From Dipetalonema caudispina (lineage: Eukaryota > Nematoda > Chromadorea > Rhabditida > Onchocercidae): 64,000 nt of DNA. The position numbers and the translations under genes were made by a program. The stretch is from the NCBI GenBank assembly GCA_013365325.1, contig JABVXV010000239.1, positions 34,938 to 98,937 on the forward strand. Reading direction: 5' to 3'. Positions 50,165 through 62,238 of this stretch are shown here, in pieces (position 1 is the first letter of the stretch; each line of letters starts with the position of its first letter). The notes below the pieces were generated by a model that saw nothing but the letters and a program-made list of their open reading frames with translations, was not told the DNA's origin and ran no database searches.

Positions 50165-51924
50165 AACGAAAAGCTGAGATTCTTTGACGCTGAATTCGTA
50201 TGAGCTTTGTTCATTAGATGAGATTTACTAAATATTCGCCTAATGACACTGTTCCGAATGGAAGTAGTGTAATCCAGAATCGTCGATACCTGTCTGAAAT
50301 CATTGTTTAAACTGAAGGTCCTTCTATTAACTTATCATAGATTATTTTGGTTGTTTTGCAACACATTAGGAATATGTATGTACTGGCATTTCGGAAAATT
50401 TTGATGCGAAAAACCGTAAAATCGTGTAAAGTACTGTCATACATGAGGTTTATGAAATGTTCACCAGTTGAACACGGTGTATACGCATGCAGAAACATAT
50501 GAATCGCAGAGCATAGGAACTCTATTTTTGATGAATTTTCGAAGCGAAATTAGAATCCGTTTTAGCTGATCTACATTTACTTATTTGTGTCACTGCATTT
50601 CTTATGGTGTTCTGTACAAAGAAGCAACGTGGAGGGAGTTCTTACGCAGACAGCTTTCGGTTTTCTTTAGTAATGTTGTCTCGACATGTTGTCTTTTTCG
50701 GTGAAGAGCGAGAGAGAGAAAGGCACAGTTCCGGCATTCAGATGATTGATACAGTAATCCATAAGTGATACAGTAGTCCATTCAATCTAATCATTTAATT
50801 TAACACGAAATGACTTTATTGATGATCAAGGTGCATCTTCACGCCGATTACGACAGATTCGATAGCATAACGTATTGGCGGCACAACTTGGCAGCAGTGA
50901 TTTTTCACCACGAAATTAAGCATTTGCACTTTTTTAATTTCTGTAAATTCTTGAACTGACATTTGTACTGAATTAATTAACACGTACAGTTCACTGATAC
51001 TGAAGAAAATGTTAAATTCGATATCTAATGTATAATTATTTGCATAAGTGCTGCAGCAACAAAAAAAGTTTCATAGAGCGCTGATGGGATTTTTGTAATC
51101 TTCCATTTCCTGATTACTTAATATTGAAGGATTTTCAAAATGGAATTACGGTCTGCGCTATGAGAATTCAAACCCTATTTCATCAAGTTTTATAAAACTC
51201 GCAGAAAATTGCATGCACTATGCTACTACAAATTCGCCGTAGTGAATTTCGCATAGAAACGTTTCAATCTTTTATTTATTAGTGTTTTTGATAATCATCA
51301 GCGAATTTTGGCGCTTTCACCGTATTCGCTGTAAACACTTCATAAATTTTAAGCCTAGCGATGATATGTAATTTTGATGAGAAATATCTTACAGTGATCT
51401 TTGATTTCACGAGTGTCTAGAAATTAATAAAATCTGTCCAAAGCAGTGGGATATAATTCCGTTATGACGCAAGTCAGTTTGCGTCGCATAGCTTGTTACA
51501 TGATGCAACCATAAAAACGAATGATACCTTAGTACTACGTATTATGAACAGAATAGCTGACTTAGCTAGCCCAACTACGCTGAAGTTCCATTACGTTTTC
51601 AGTTGAAAAACGCCTCTTGTTGAGTGAGAATTTTATCATTTGCTAAGATTTTTTAAGCGACTTTGCTAATAATATAGTGGTTGGAAGGACTTTGTAGTTG
51701 AGAAATTAAGGACTCGGATAGATTGTCTCAACACCGGTGTAATTTTGAAAAACTTTATTCAACAAGAGCATAGTGACCATCAATGTTTGAGATACAACAG
51801 CTTTTGCTTGTCATTAGACGATTATTTTCATTTAGAACAATGTCATTACGATTATTTAAAAAAAAAACTCATCCAAAGAACAAAGCTCATACGAATTTAG
51901 CGTCAATAAATCTCAACTTTTTGT

Positions 51925-51959
51925 TGGTATCGCTTGAAAGTTAAGCAGAAGCAATAACA
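51925..51959 (-). ncRNA. Stem-loop B2
   Basis: Minus strand: TGTTATTGCTT pairs with AAGCGATACCA (nine Watson-Crick pairs, one G-U, one mismatch). Compared with B1 the stem is kept despite substitutions. It is downstream of a TATA module on the same strand. Confidence 0.45.
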
Positions 51960-52040
51960 GTTCCTTTTTGAATTTCGAATATTACTAGAAGCATAGAGGT
52001 ATGAAGAAACACATCGAGTGACGTAAATGACAGAAGAAAG

Positions 52041-52105
52041 ATCCTTTTATAACAAATTGTCGAAGAAATTTATCACAAGGCGCGGTGTTTTTGCCCTACC
52101 GGATT
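52041..52105 (-). promoter_or_regulatory. Promoter-like module before stem-loop B2
   Basis: Read on the minus strand: CCGGTAGGGC, ACACCGCGCCTT, then TATAAAAGGATC (TATA at 52051-52045). The CGCGCCTT element is closer to the family A module than the B1 copy is. Confidence 0.5.
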
Positions 52106-53744
52106 AGACTTACCAGTAACCGGGATAATACCTCAAATTCTTTACATCCATAGAGATCAATAGTTGAGCGTTATCGATCTCTTCGACTTTTCATGGAACG
52201 GTACAAACTATCGTCCTGTTAAGGTTTACAGTTGATAGTAATATTGCATGGATCATAAAGGATAATTAACATGGTTCTTTTTCTGTATTTTTTTTTTTTT
52301 TTTGGAAACACTTTTGTACACAATGTGTGTTGTAGATTTAGTACGAACACTGTTGAAATGTTTTGTTAATTTAGACTGCCAACACTTTCAGCATCTATCT
52401 CCGATGGAATACCGTGGTGTCGAATGAAAGAGAACACCATAATCGCAAAATCTATTCTCGTAAGTGTAGATTTCCTGTCTCACAACTAAATTTGGATATA
52501 AATTAACAACAGTTTAATCTTGTGAAATATCAAAAAGACTCTTTTGATGTCCAATAATTCGATTTTTGGTTGTGATATTAGCAAACCACTTGGTTAATAG
52601 CATAATTTGACAATAAAATGATTCTAAGAATTTCATACTTTCTGTCAGTAACAGTATGGTACCAAAAAAAAAAGTTCATAATTCTGTAATGGATGCCGTA
52701 CGACAGCGTATCAACATTGTGGTCGCGTTACTGAGAGGGAAGTATCTGACAGGATTAAAATTCCAAAATGACCCTTTCTTCAACTTCTCGAAAAAAATAG
52801 AATTTTTTGTGATGCACAAATTATTAACTTTTTGCTTTTAAATTTAAAAAGATGTTGCGTTTTATGTTCGAGAATGCATTGTGTTGCTTATTCAAGTGTA
52901 TGAATATTTTGCTAAATGATATTACTTCTATAGTGTTAACTGTGATCGGTTTGAGATTCTTGACGATAATCACCATTTGAATCTTTTTTTCTTTCTCCTC
53001 TGCTAAGTGAGGACATGAGTTTAAATGATGACAATGGTGTAATTATTCTATCGATGAGCTAAAATTGATACAATGTATTTCTGATGAAGGTAACATTTCT
53101 TGGCATTATCACCTTTGCGAACCTTTTCACATCTCGACCTCTTTCACAGTACGATGAAATACATGGAATATTCATTCAAGCATTCAGTAATAGCAATGAT
53201 TTTCATTCAGAAATGCGAGAAAAGCTACTAAATATAATTCTAAGAAATAATATACGGAATGAATGCTGTACTGAATGCTTTCTGCGGTCGAATATCGAGT
53301 CTGAATCTTGCAGCATTCGAAACATTCGCCATAACTGTGATTCTTTGCGTCCAGTTTGTAAAATTCTTAGCATCTAATAACTTTCGACACTCTCCCACGT
53401 CCAATTCAATAACACACTGAAGCATTGCCGAATGTTTGTAAAGGCCTTATGTGGAATCAGAATCTAGGATCAGTGTAACATTCAGCATGACTATAGTTCT
53501 CTGAATCTAGTCCTTTCAGAATTTCAGAAATTCTGCATAATCTCACGGTAGAAGTTTAAGGAGAGAGGTCGCAAAACAAAAGTGAGAAAGAATGTATAGC
53601 ACTTTACTGAGGATACGGTAGTTTTCATTATTCTTCATGATGATAGCAGCATCATTTTTACCTTTCATTCTACCTCCCACTGTAATTATTAACTGCTCCA
53701 ACCTAAAAACTTTTCATTCCTTTCACAGGTACGAAATCTACAAC

Positions 53745-53826
53745 ATTTCAATTACATAGGATAGTGTTTTTCGGTGTAACTTGAAGTCTATGAAGTGTTG
53801 GTGATGAAACAATTTGTAATGAAAAT
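53745..53826 (+). ncRNA. Stem-loop D2
   Basis: ATTTCAATTACA pairs with TGTAATGAAAAT at the base, and GTTTTTC with TGAAAC inside, for 82 nt in total. The inner CTTGAAGTCTATGAAGTG matches D1's CTTGAAATTTATGAAATG. Base pairing is interrupted, so this is tentative. Confidence 0.4.
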
Positions 53827-54361
53827 AGATTTTATGCAAATATGGATATTTCGCTTATTATTTATACTTGCATCATTTTGCTGAAATTTTAATATGTTCT
53901 CCTTCACATATCCATTTATTTCAATTGATTTTACATAGATGCAATGCCTAATTTTTTTCTTAACTCATTACAGTTTCGGAAAGATTTTCTGTTCAAAGAA
54001 AACAGTGTGATAGAGAATGATACAAATCTAGCTGTATCCGTCTGTGTTTTGCAAAACAATTAAACATCATAATACAGAAGATATAACTGCCTTTCAAATG
54101 CCATTCTCGTAACTTTCAGCTTTTTTTGTTACTGTAGTAATATTACTTTTGTTAAGAATGAAGTTCATCTTTCTCAGCATAATCTACAGAAATGATAGAT
54201 GTGACAAATCTCGTCTTTAGTGTGGAAACTAGGGTTGTTAAATTTGAAAGTGCCAAATTAAATCTCTTTCCAGCATCTTTCAATATCATCAATTTCTGGT
54301 TTTCTTTGTATGGGATAATTTTTGCATAGAATATTTAAGGATAAAGAGATGTTGTTGCGAA

Positions 54362-54446
54362 AGTGCAGTACACTGTATTGGTTCTGCGATATGTAAAAAG
54401 AATAACAACATATCATCACAGCCAATACAATGACTGCCACAGTGCT
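54362..54446 (-). ncRNA. MicroRNA-like stem-loop A7
   Basis: Minus strand: 5' GTATTGGCTGTGATGATATG pairs with 3' CATATCGCAGAACCAATAC, with GGCAGT/ACTGC and AGCACT/AGTGC-type pairs outside. The loop starts TTGTTATTC. The seed-position sequence is AUCGCAG. No own TATA module was seen; it may share a transcript with A8. Confidence 0.6.
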
Positions 54447-54760
54447 ATTTTCATGTGGATCAGAATTTAAAGCGCAGAGAATAAGTAGTAGGATGAGAAA
54501 CTGGACGATATTGCTTCTATATGAGTAGTCTTAACGAGAATTGGCTTGAGATTCTGACTTCCGGTCAATTAGTATGACATTCTACAAATGCTTTCCATTT
54601 GGAGCAATGCCTTCGGTAAGAATTTTTACTCAGGCACAACCGTAAGTTATTGTTTGTTATGGTTGAGCTTCGAGACACTATATTTTTCAGGTAGATTACT
54701 ATTAGAATATTGCTGTTCGCACGAGTAGTAGTTTGACCGATATATCCCGGATATTGCACG

Positions 54761-54845
54761 AGTGCAGCTCGCCGTATTGGGCTTGTGATATGAGAAATAA
54801 TCGAACAACATCTCAACAACCGATACGGCTGCTGCTACTAGCACT
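54761..54845 (-). ncRNA. MicroRNA-like stem-loop A8
   Basis: Minus strand: 5' GCCGTATCGGTTGT pairs with 3' ACAAGCCCAATACGGC. GCAGC/GCTGC and AGTGC/GCACT extend the base. The 3' arm has UAUCACAA, one base off the miR-2-type start. It lies about 80 bases after a TATA module on the same strand. Confidence 0.6.
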
Positions 54846-54919
54846 TTCGGAAATATATCCAGATGAGTGAAGTGTGTTGTGATTACTTGTTGGAATGATT
54901 TGGATTACAAAAGAAGCTT

Positions 54920-54988
54920 TCTTTTATACACAGATTTGATGTTGTTGAATGGAACATTTTGTCCCACCTCCATGTATCACATTGGTTC
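54920..54988 (-). promoter_or_regulatory. Promoter-like module before stem-loop A8
   Basis: Minus strand: GAACCAATGTGATACATGG, then GGAGGTGGGAC, then TATAAAAG (TATA at 54928-54922). Same CCAAT, G-rich and TATA order as the plus-strand units. Confidence 0.5.
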
Positions 54989-55418
54989 ATTTTTTGTATC
55001 TTCGGGCGGGTGACCATTAAGTAACGCCCTTTTTCAACTACCTCTTTCTGCACTAGAAGATAATGACCTCAAAAGTATTTAAGTAAGAAAACCACTCCTC
55101 CAACTTCCCTAAATCCTATAATTTACCTAAATTGATTCCGTTTTCTTTTTTTTTCTCTTTTCATATTACACAAAGTATTGCTCCTTGTGGCCATAATTCG
55201 AATGAGATTTCAGCTGATAAATTTTTGTTACTGCTCAATTTTCTGGAAATGTAGAAGATAAAGAAGAAATCATAAATAAAAGGTCACGAATGATTTTGCA
55301 GATCAAAAATTAAATGTCAATGTATAATCTGTAAAAATGGAGAAAATTCAGGAATTACTTTATTGAAACATATGGTTTGGGACAGGAATTTCGAAAATAT
55401 ACTTTGCTATCGCCCGAA

Positions 55419-55455
55419 TATTCAGCTATTCGCAAATATTCCGAATAGCTGAATA
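55419..55455. other. Perfect short inverted repeat
   Basis: TATTCAGCTATTCG and CGAATAGCTGAATA form a perfect 14-pair stem with a 9-base loop. It is shorter than a typical pre-miRNA and has no TATA module nearby. It may be a terminator-like or foldback structure. Confidence 0.7.
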
Positions 55456-55499
55456 CTTGCTCAGTTCAGTCGTAATATTACAAACCATTTCTATTATTT

Positions 55500-56868
55500 G
55501 AATTGATATATTTGGGTTATCGCATGAGTTTTTTTATATGTTAGCGATTTAAAATGTAATCAATAAACACATAATATCCGACATGATACAATTATTTCCA
55601 TTAATATATTCGTTATATCGTTGATATATAAAAAGAAGAAGATGTGATATGAATTAGATGATGAATGATGCAATTTATCTAAAATCAATGTTGTTTTTAA
55701 TTTACTCTGTTTTAGTGGATTTGACTGATGAAAATTCTCCGCAATTTTGTAGAAAATGGCTGTAATTATTGATCGTTTATAAAGTGATTTCTATCTTCTA
55801 ACAAATAGAAATATTAGAAAGATATTATTAAAATTACTGGTATTAATAGAAGTAAAGAAAAAGGCAAAAGTAAATGTTGAATTTTAAAATGGGAACAAAT
55901 CCGTTGGCCAAGCTTAAATGCTCAGAAATAGTATTTTGTTCCGATTTTTTGAGCATATTTTTTATGCCATTGCAATATGAATTCGATATCGATAAATTTT
56001 ATTGCAAAAGACTTATAATTGAATCTAATTTAATTTTTTATAAGTGATCAACTCAAATGCACTTTTTTTCAAATGAAATATTTTAAAATGCTAATAATAT
56101 AAATTGAATAAAAAAGACATTATGCAGTTCCTTTAAGTTCTTTTGTACCTAAAAATTATCGTAAGAGGTAAGTAAGCAATTTAGTTCATTGATTTTTTCA
56201 TATTAATTATCCGTCATTTATCCACTCTTTCTTATTTCATACAAACAGTACTAATGCATAAGTTCCATTTGCATTAATTGCAAAAACAATTTAGGTGTGA
56301 AAATAATCCTAAATAATCATTCATCTACCGATAATTATCTCTTCACATACACTCAACATGATGTTTATCTGCTAGTGACGATATTTATTTTCAACGGTTC
56401 ATATATCTGCCGAATCATCATCCATCATGGTAAATCCTATAATGAAGGGATGCAAGAAAATATGTTAGCATTTATCTAATAGTGATAAATGCTGCAATAA
56501 AGTCGAAAAAAAAAGTGCAGTATTATGGTTTTCTTCAAGTCTGATCAGGTTAATTAAATTATAGCGATAGAAAAAAGATTTCCACCATCTTTCATTTCTT
56601 CTAATTCACAATTAAACAGATCAAGTATTAACATCATATTTAATGAAATTATTCTAAAAAATGATCGGTCAAAAATTAATAGATGCATGCAATGACTATT
56701 ATGTAACTTACTTCATTGGATAATAAATTTCCTCTACCCTTACATTTCGATGAATTTCAAATAATTCATTATTGAAAAAATAAACATTAAAATAAATATG
56801 GTTGAAAAGATTATTATTAGTACTTTTCATGATTATTATGATGAAATGAGGAATTCAAATGAAAAAAC

Positions 56869-56900
<32 letters not shown>

Positions 56901-59100
56901 GAAAATAAATATTCGGTAGAAAAAAGATTATATGATCATTATCGTAAGATTTCACTTTTTGAGAACAAAACCAGATGATATCTGCTAAAAAAATTCTCAT
57001 CATTGTCGTTATTATTCTTCAATAGCATACGACAATAAGGAAAAATATGGAATGATGAGAAAGAGAGAGAATCTAATATCTGAGAAATTCAGAATACTCA
57101 ATTATTTGAAAACTTGTCAAGGATATGTTTTAGGGATAATTAAATGACCTAAATCTGTTTACCTACCATTATTTTCATATATGCTTCAAGTCATTAAGGC
57201 AAAAAATCAAGCAATAATCGATTTTCAATGATAGAAATATTTGAAGGGATTAGTTAATTTTTCTAATATTAATTGGGGATTGATACATTCACAAAAGTTT
57301 ACATCATATAAAAAAGCAATAATAATTAAAGATCGAATGATAGGATCAAAATTTATATTTCAATTCATTATGCGAGATAATTTAATCAGCGCTAAATATG
57401 AATGAGTAAATTTGAACAAAGCAAAAGAAAACAAACTTTTTTTTTTGTTAATTCCGAAATTTTCTCTTCAAAATAGTAACAATTATGAATGGCAGAGAAG
57501 AAAATCTTCCATGATCATATCTAAATCTTTGGTATCATCCTGCATCCCTTCATTATCGGCTAATCACCAGACATGATAAATTTATTTCAATCATTATGCA
57601 AAGGACATAATGGCAACAATGAAAGAAGTTTATAATATTAATAGTAGACGAATAATACACTACAAAATTAAAATCTAAAAATAATTTTAAGAAAACTTTT
57701 TGAATAGCTTTAAATTTTTAATAAAAATTACTAACGAAAATTTGCATTTTCGAATTTAAAATATTTGAAAAAATTTGCAAACATGAAATTCAAGCATTAA
57801 ATGTTCTGCTTCTTACTGAACAAAACTTCTTTAATAGGTACATTTCCGGGATATAAATAATTGAAATCTTCACCATAACTCTTGCTACGCAACGAGAGTA
57901 ATAAAACGATGGATACTTCATCCAAATTTATTCCGAAACGAAAAGTATTACTTCGTATCGTTGAAATTACAATCATAAAAACATGATGTTCACACTGAAT
58001 CTTTCATATCAAATATATTCTCATGATATGAAATTCTTCAAAATTTAAAGATGTTTAATTGTTTAGCATAAATTCATCATTTTCCACATGTAGCACTTTA
58101 ATATAAATTAATTAAGTAATTTACTTTTACAAAATTTTCATTACTGTCACTGCATTTCATTTGTTACTTCCAGAAAAAAGAATTATAACAAAGTATAAAC
58201 AAAACTGAATGACTTTTTTTCTGATGCCCAGTTTGATCTCAAATATTCCTGCAAAATGATATGAAATACAAATTTATCTGTTGATACAGTGAATTCATTA
58301 AATTGTACTTCAATTATACTTTAATAAAAATCCATTCGACCGAATGATATTTATGATAGTAATTGAACAAAAAAAAAAAAAATCAAAAAAAAAAATCCAA
58401 AAAGATCTTCTTGTGATGAATTTCATGATAAATTTCAAATTTATGCAAGATTTTTATAATATTTCCAATATTATGACACTTCTTCATCAATATAGTGTAA
58501 CAAAACTTGCAGGAGGTCGTCTTTTAGGATGTTATTGTTGTGAGTGATAGTGAATTTTTGATTCTGGAAGAAGTCCGATTGGATTTTCAAAAATATTTCA
58601 CAGGTCAAAATAAAAAAGGAAATACTTTCTCATAGCATTATTTGAGTCAAAAACGAAATATTCTTCTATTAGATGAAATTAATTAAATGAATATAATAAC
58701 TGGATTGCTTTTTCTCCCTTTTTTTCACAATTATACTGACATTTTTGGAGATGATCATTAACATTAATGGAACGGGATCAAATGAACGATATCAAATTTT
58801 CCGGTCGAAACTATCACTCATATTTTTTTAATGGAAAGAAATTAAGATTATTTGATCTTTTTACCGAAGAAGTAATTCCTGAAAATTTGACTATTCCTTG
58901 TGCGGAAATATTAATGTCGGATCATAGATAAATCTCACTTTTCTGCAGAAAATTTACTTTCCACAATTATCTTTGATCTAAACATCGATTATTGCCATCT
59001 CTTTCTCCTTCAATTGAGACTTTCTTGCAAGAATCTTCTTTTTCCTTTCACTGATCGATATTATGAGCCTAAATGGATCGGAGAATTGATGGAAGAACGA
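55500..59100. other. Non-coding AT-rich interval
   Basis: AT-rich sequence with a 28-base poly-A at 56869-56896. No exon, repeat unit or family stem-loop is recognised. Confidence 0.5.
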
Positions 59101-59146
59101 AGATTTAGATCGCAATTAACTGTAATGATACGGATTCTATCGAAAC

Positions 59147-59209
59147 ACTGCTTCCATTGGGAGTAATAATAACTTGCGATGTTAGGTTATTATTCCCAAT
59201 ACAGACAGT
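59147..59209. ncRNA. Stem-loop C
   Basis: ATTGGGA-GTAATAATAAC pairs with GTTATTATTCCCAAT, with a three-base bulge and an 11-base loop. ACTG/CAGT closes the base, giving 63 nt. The strand is not determined, and no TATA module lies next to it on either side. Confidence 0.5.
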
Positions 59210-60200
59210 ATTTTTCTCGCTGTCATCATTTCTGCAAACCTTCCTACAAACTCAAAATTAAAGATTTTAAAGAAACATCGCAATCAAAGACTATTTGCAT
59301 TTCAAGTGTCTAGTAATTCGAAGAAGATTTTAGATTTCCGTTCAAAAATGTGACAAAAAGTAGTTGAATAAATGATTTTAACTCAAACTCGTAAAATTTT
59401 CTAAATTGAACTAGAAAGAATGTAACCAAAATGTCACTATCCTAATATCATTCTGAATCAATACCATGCTAAATGTTTCTTAGAGTTATATGTCAGATTA
59501 GAGCTAGTATAATTTGCGGAATATTCAGCATTGTTATGATTCTATCAATCTACTTCTTTTAGAATTTCAGAAATCCTATGAGATTTATTTCAATTGGTCA
59601 ACCGTCTCATAATTTAATATTTTCTCATTCGTTGCTTCAATTTTACCATATTCAAGAAAACTTTTACGTATTCTTCATGGTAGTGTAACTGTTTTAAAAT
59701 GTATCATAATTTCTACTGCAAAAGATAATAGAAAAAGCATCATAAATTAAAGGACAAGAAAGAATGGATAGGTCAATAATTATTGATCAGAGATGGAGCA
59801 GTTTCCGGAATCACTCATTGTATACTACTGAAGCTCGGAAATGATCACTAAAACATTTGCTGCGTCAGAAAATGAGAAAATTCATTTTCATACTGCTGTT
59901 AATTAATTCAACAAAATCCAAACAATCTTAGTCCTTAATCAAGGAATGTTTGAATTGCTTTTTCACCATTTACCGTTTATATAATGATTCTCAGATAGAA
60001 GCTTGAAATTCTGGATTCTGATAATATTATGATTGTGTGAAAACTTTTCTGATGAACAGAGTGCTCAATTGCTTTTAATAAATCGATGTTATGAAGTTCA
60101 ATTTCAATGTGGCGATAAAAGTTCCAAGCGAAGGATTTGCCACTTGAAATATTGTAACGGCTTTCTATCAAAAGGACTCGATGATCATTCATAGTGTTGC

Positions 60201-60292
60201 AGAAGCTCAATCAGCTGTATCAGTTGTACCACATGCCAAACATATAGCAACAACATATCACAACTGATACAGCAACTGTCGCTAATGCTTCT
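60201..60292 (-). ncRNA. MicroRNA-like stem-loop A9
   Basis: Minus strand: 5' GCTGTATCAGTTGT pairs perfectly with 3' ACAACTGATACAGC, and AGAAGC/GCTTCT closes the base. The loop side has GATATGTTGTT as in the other family A members. The 3' arm no longer has AUCACAG, so any mature RNA from it would have different targets. Confidence 0.6.
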
Positions 60293-60375
60293 TTCAGAGG
60301 AGGGAGAATTTTAGGTAAGAGGTAAATAATGGTAGAGATGAGATTAGGTTTGTCATACAAGAAACCAGCAGATCA

Positions 60376-60412
60376 CAGCCACCGATACGACTGCTATATC
60401 AAGCACTTTCAG
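60376..60412 (-). ncRNA. Decayed family A stem-loop (5' arm only)
   Basis: Minus strand: GCAGTCGTATCGGTGGCTGTG, here as GTCGTATCGG and CTGTGATCTG, matches the family 5' arm. The expected 3' partner is degenerate (GTATGACAAACCTAAT). It sits at the usual distance after a TATA module, so the promoter may now serve A9 downstream. Confidence 0.4.
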
Positions 60413-60487
60413 TTTACAGGAATAGGTAGGAGAGTTGACAGTATTATAACTCCGTATCCAAATGATTTGAGTTGCAAAAGGAACTTT

Positions 60488-60540
60488 CTTTTATACGATG
60501 ATCTGATATTCCGTTCCGCCTTTGTGCACTACATTGGTTT
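60488..60540 (-). promoter_or_regulatory. Promoter-like module before A9 and the decayed copy
   Basis: Minus strand: AAACCAATGTAGTG, AAAGGCGGAAC, then TATAAAAG (TATA at 60495-60489). CCAAT, GGCGG and TATA are all present. Confidence 0.5.
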
Positions 60541-61447
60541 AAATCTATCATCAACTTTTAGATCAATAGATTGAAATTGTTATGCAACGCTCTTCTCTTC
60601 AATTACCTCTTTGCTTTCTAGGATCTTAAATACTACAGTTTCTAGGATCTTAAGTACCACTCTTCTTCTAACTTCTCCATCCTACAATTCACCTATTTTA
60701 ATTCAGTTTCTTGTCTCATATATACATTATATAATCTATCGTTTATGCTATAAAATGCTTCCATTATAATCCAAAAATGAAACGAATAATGTGATAGAAG
60801 AAATGGAAAAAAAATCAAAAAATACAAATGAGAGAATTAAATAATAATTGTTATTTTCATGATATGGGCAATCGAAGTCTCTTATCCTTCAAATTTTTAT
60901 AAAATCATTAAATATAAATTACTAATGAATACAAAAAAAAATTCAACAATGTATACTATAAAACAATTAATTGCTATCACATAAGAATTTAACTGTGAAA
61001 ATTCACTGATATAAACTGTTTTTACATAGAAAATTGAAATAGCAAGCCAATGCAATATTAATTAGCAATAAAAAGGAGAACTAATGAAATTAATAATCGT
61101 TCAAAATTTTTCAGTACCTATGATTGAATAAAAATGAAGAGCAACAAATGTCTAAAAAAATGATGCACACAAACTTTTCACTTCACCGACCACTTGTTGA
61201 ATTATTCCATTTAAATTTGTTAAATTAATACCATTATTAATTAATCATATTTACATATGCATATAGAAGTTCATTCCGCCAAATTAGTTAATATAATTTA
61301 AGAAGATGGTGAATGATAACATTTTGTAGAAACCTGTCTTTTAAATTCGTGAGAGATGAAATTCAAACTGTTTTTGCAAATATTTCTTACAAAAGAATTA
61401 TTCTTTCTACCATAAATGCTCTCATTTTCGACAATTATTTTCGTCAA

Positions 61448-62238
61448 CAAAACAACAATTATTATTGCTAGGCAGTACTTTCTTCAATTATCTTATCATC
61501 GATTGGATATTGGTACTTTAATATCATTAGTGGATTTATCAATTCGATGAAACTTTTATCCACTCTCTCATCAAAGGATTTATCAATATGAATGATTCTG
61601 TTGCTATATGAAAATAAAATTGTGTTATATTTGAAATTTGAGTACATTAGTAAACAAAGTTCGTTGCATTTTTATAATCTAACACAAATGAATTTTTTTA
61701 AATTTCAGTCGTAAAACTACCACATAAAGATTTGCTTTTACTTATTTTATCATCAAAAGAATTGTTTCTTCCATGCAAATTGTAAATTGTGAAAGTGTGG
61801 ATTACGGTACTTCTCACGCGATATTTCTTTCTCAAAAAGCAATGTATTACCTATTGAAAATGACCAAATTATCTGACAGAGAAATATTTTCTTGGAATCT
61901 TAGTTTCGAATTTTGAATGAAACGTTTGGGTTAAGTGCTTAATGAAATAGTTTATCATATGAGGAGAGAGAAAGATAAAGCAAATCTAAATTTGAAAGAT
62001 TGTTGACATTCAATGATGGTTTCTTTATGATTTATTGGGAATTGAATGACCCGAATCTGTTTGTCAGCTAAAAGAAGGTCAAATATGAAATGATGCATTT
62101 TTTGATGAGCAGAACAATAATGGAAAGGTTATTGAGCTTGATAACGTTGGTTATGAAACGCAAGCAGATCAAACCCAAAAATGAACCAATCTCAATGACA
62201 AAAAAGTTGCAGACCAATATGCAAAAATACTTTTTTTA
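61448..62238 (-). repeat. Inverted duplication, right copy
   Basis: Near-identical reverse complement of 49165-49925. With its partner it brackets all minus-oriented stem-loop units. It has about 30 extra bases near its inner end. Confidence 0.9.

Larger units (their letters stand above)
49925..50222 (+). repeat. Central inverted pair, left copy (unit B1)
   Basis: It matches the reverse complement of about 51875-52172, clearly homologous but with many substitutions. It contains a promoter-like module and stem-loop B1. The two copies face each other across 1.65 kb. Confidence 0.85.
51875..52172 (-). repeat. Central inverted pair, right copy (unit B2)
   Basis: Reverse-complement homologue of 49925-50222, carrying module and stem-loop B2 on the minus strand. 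Confidence 0.85.

Noticed and set aside
54565..54844. Two overlapping minus-strand open frames
   Set aside because: They are translations of stem-loop A8 in different frames.
39500..62000. MITE or other DNA transposon family as the origin of the hairpins
   Set aside because: No terminal inverted repeats with target-site duplications were seen at unit ends. Copies are clustered rather than dispersed, and stems show compensatory changes. It is not fully excluded for the short stem at 55419-55455.
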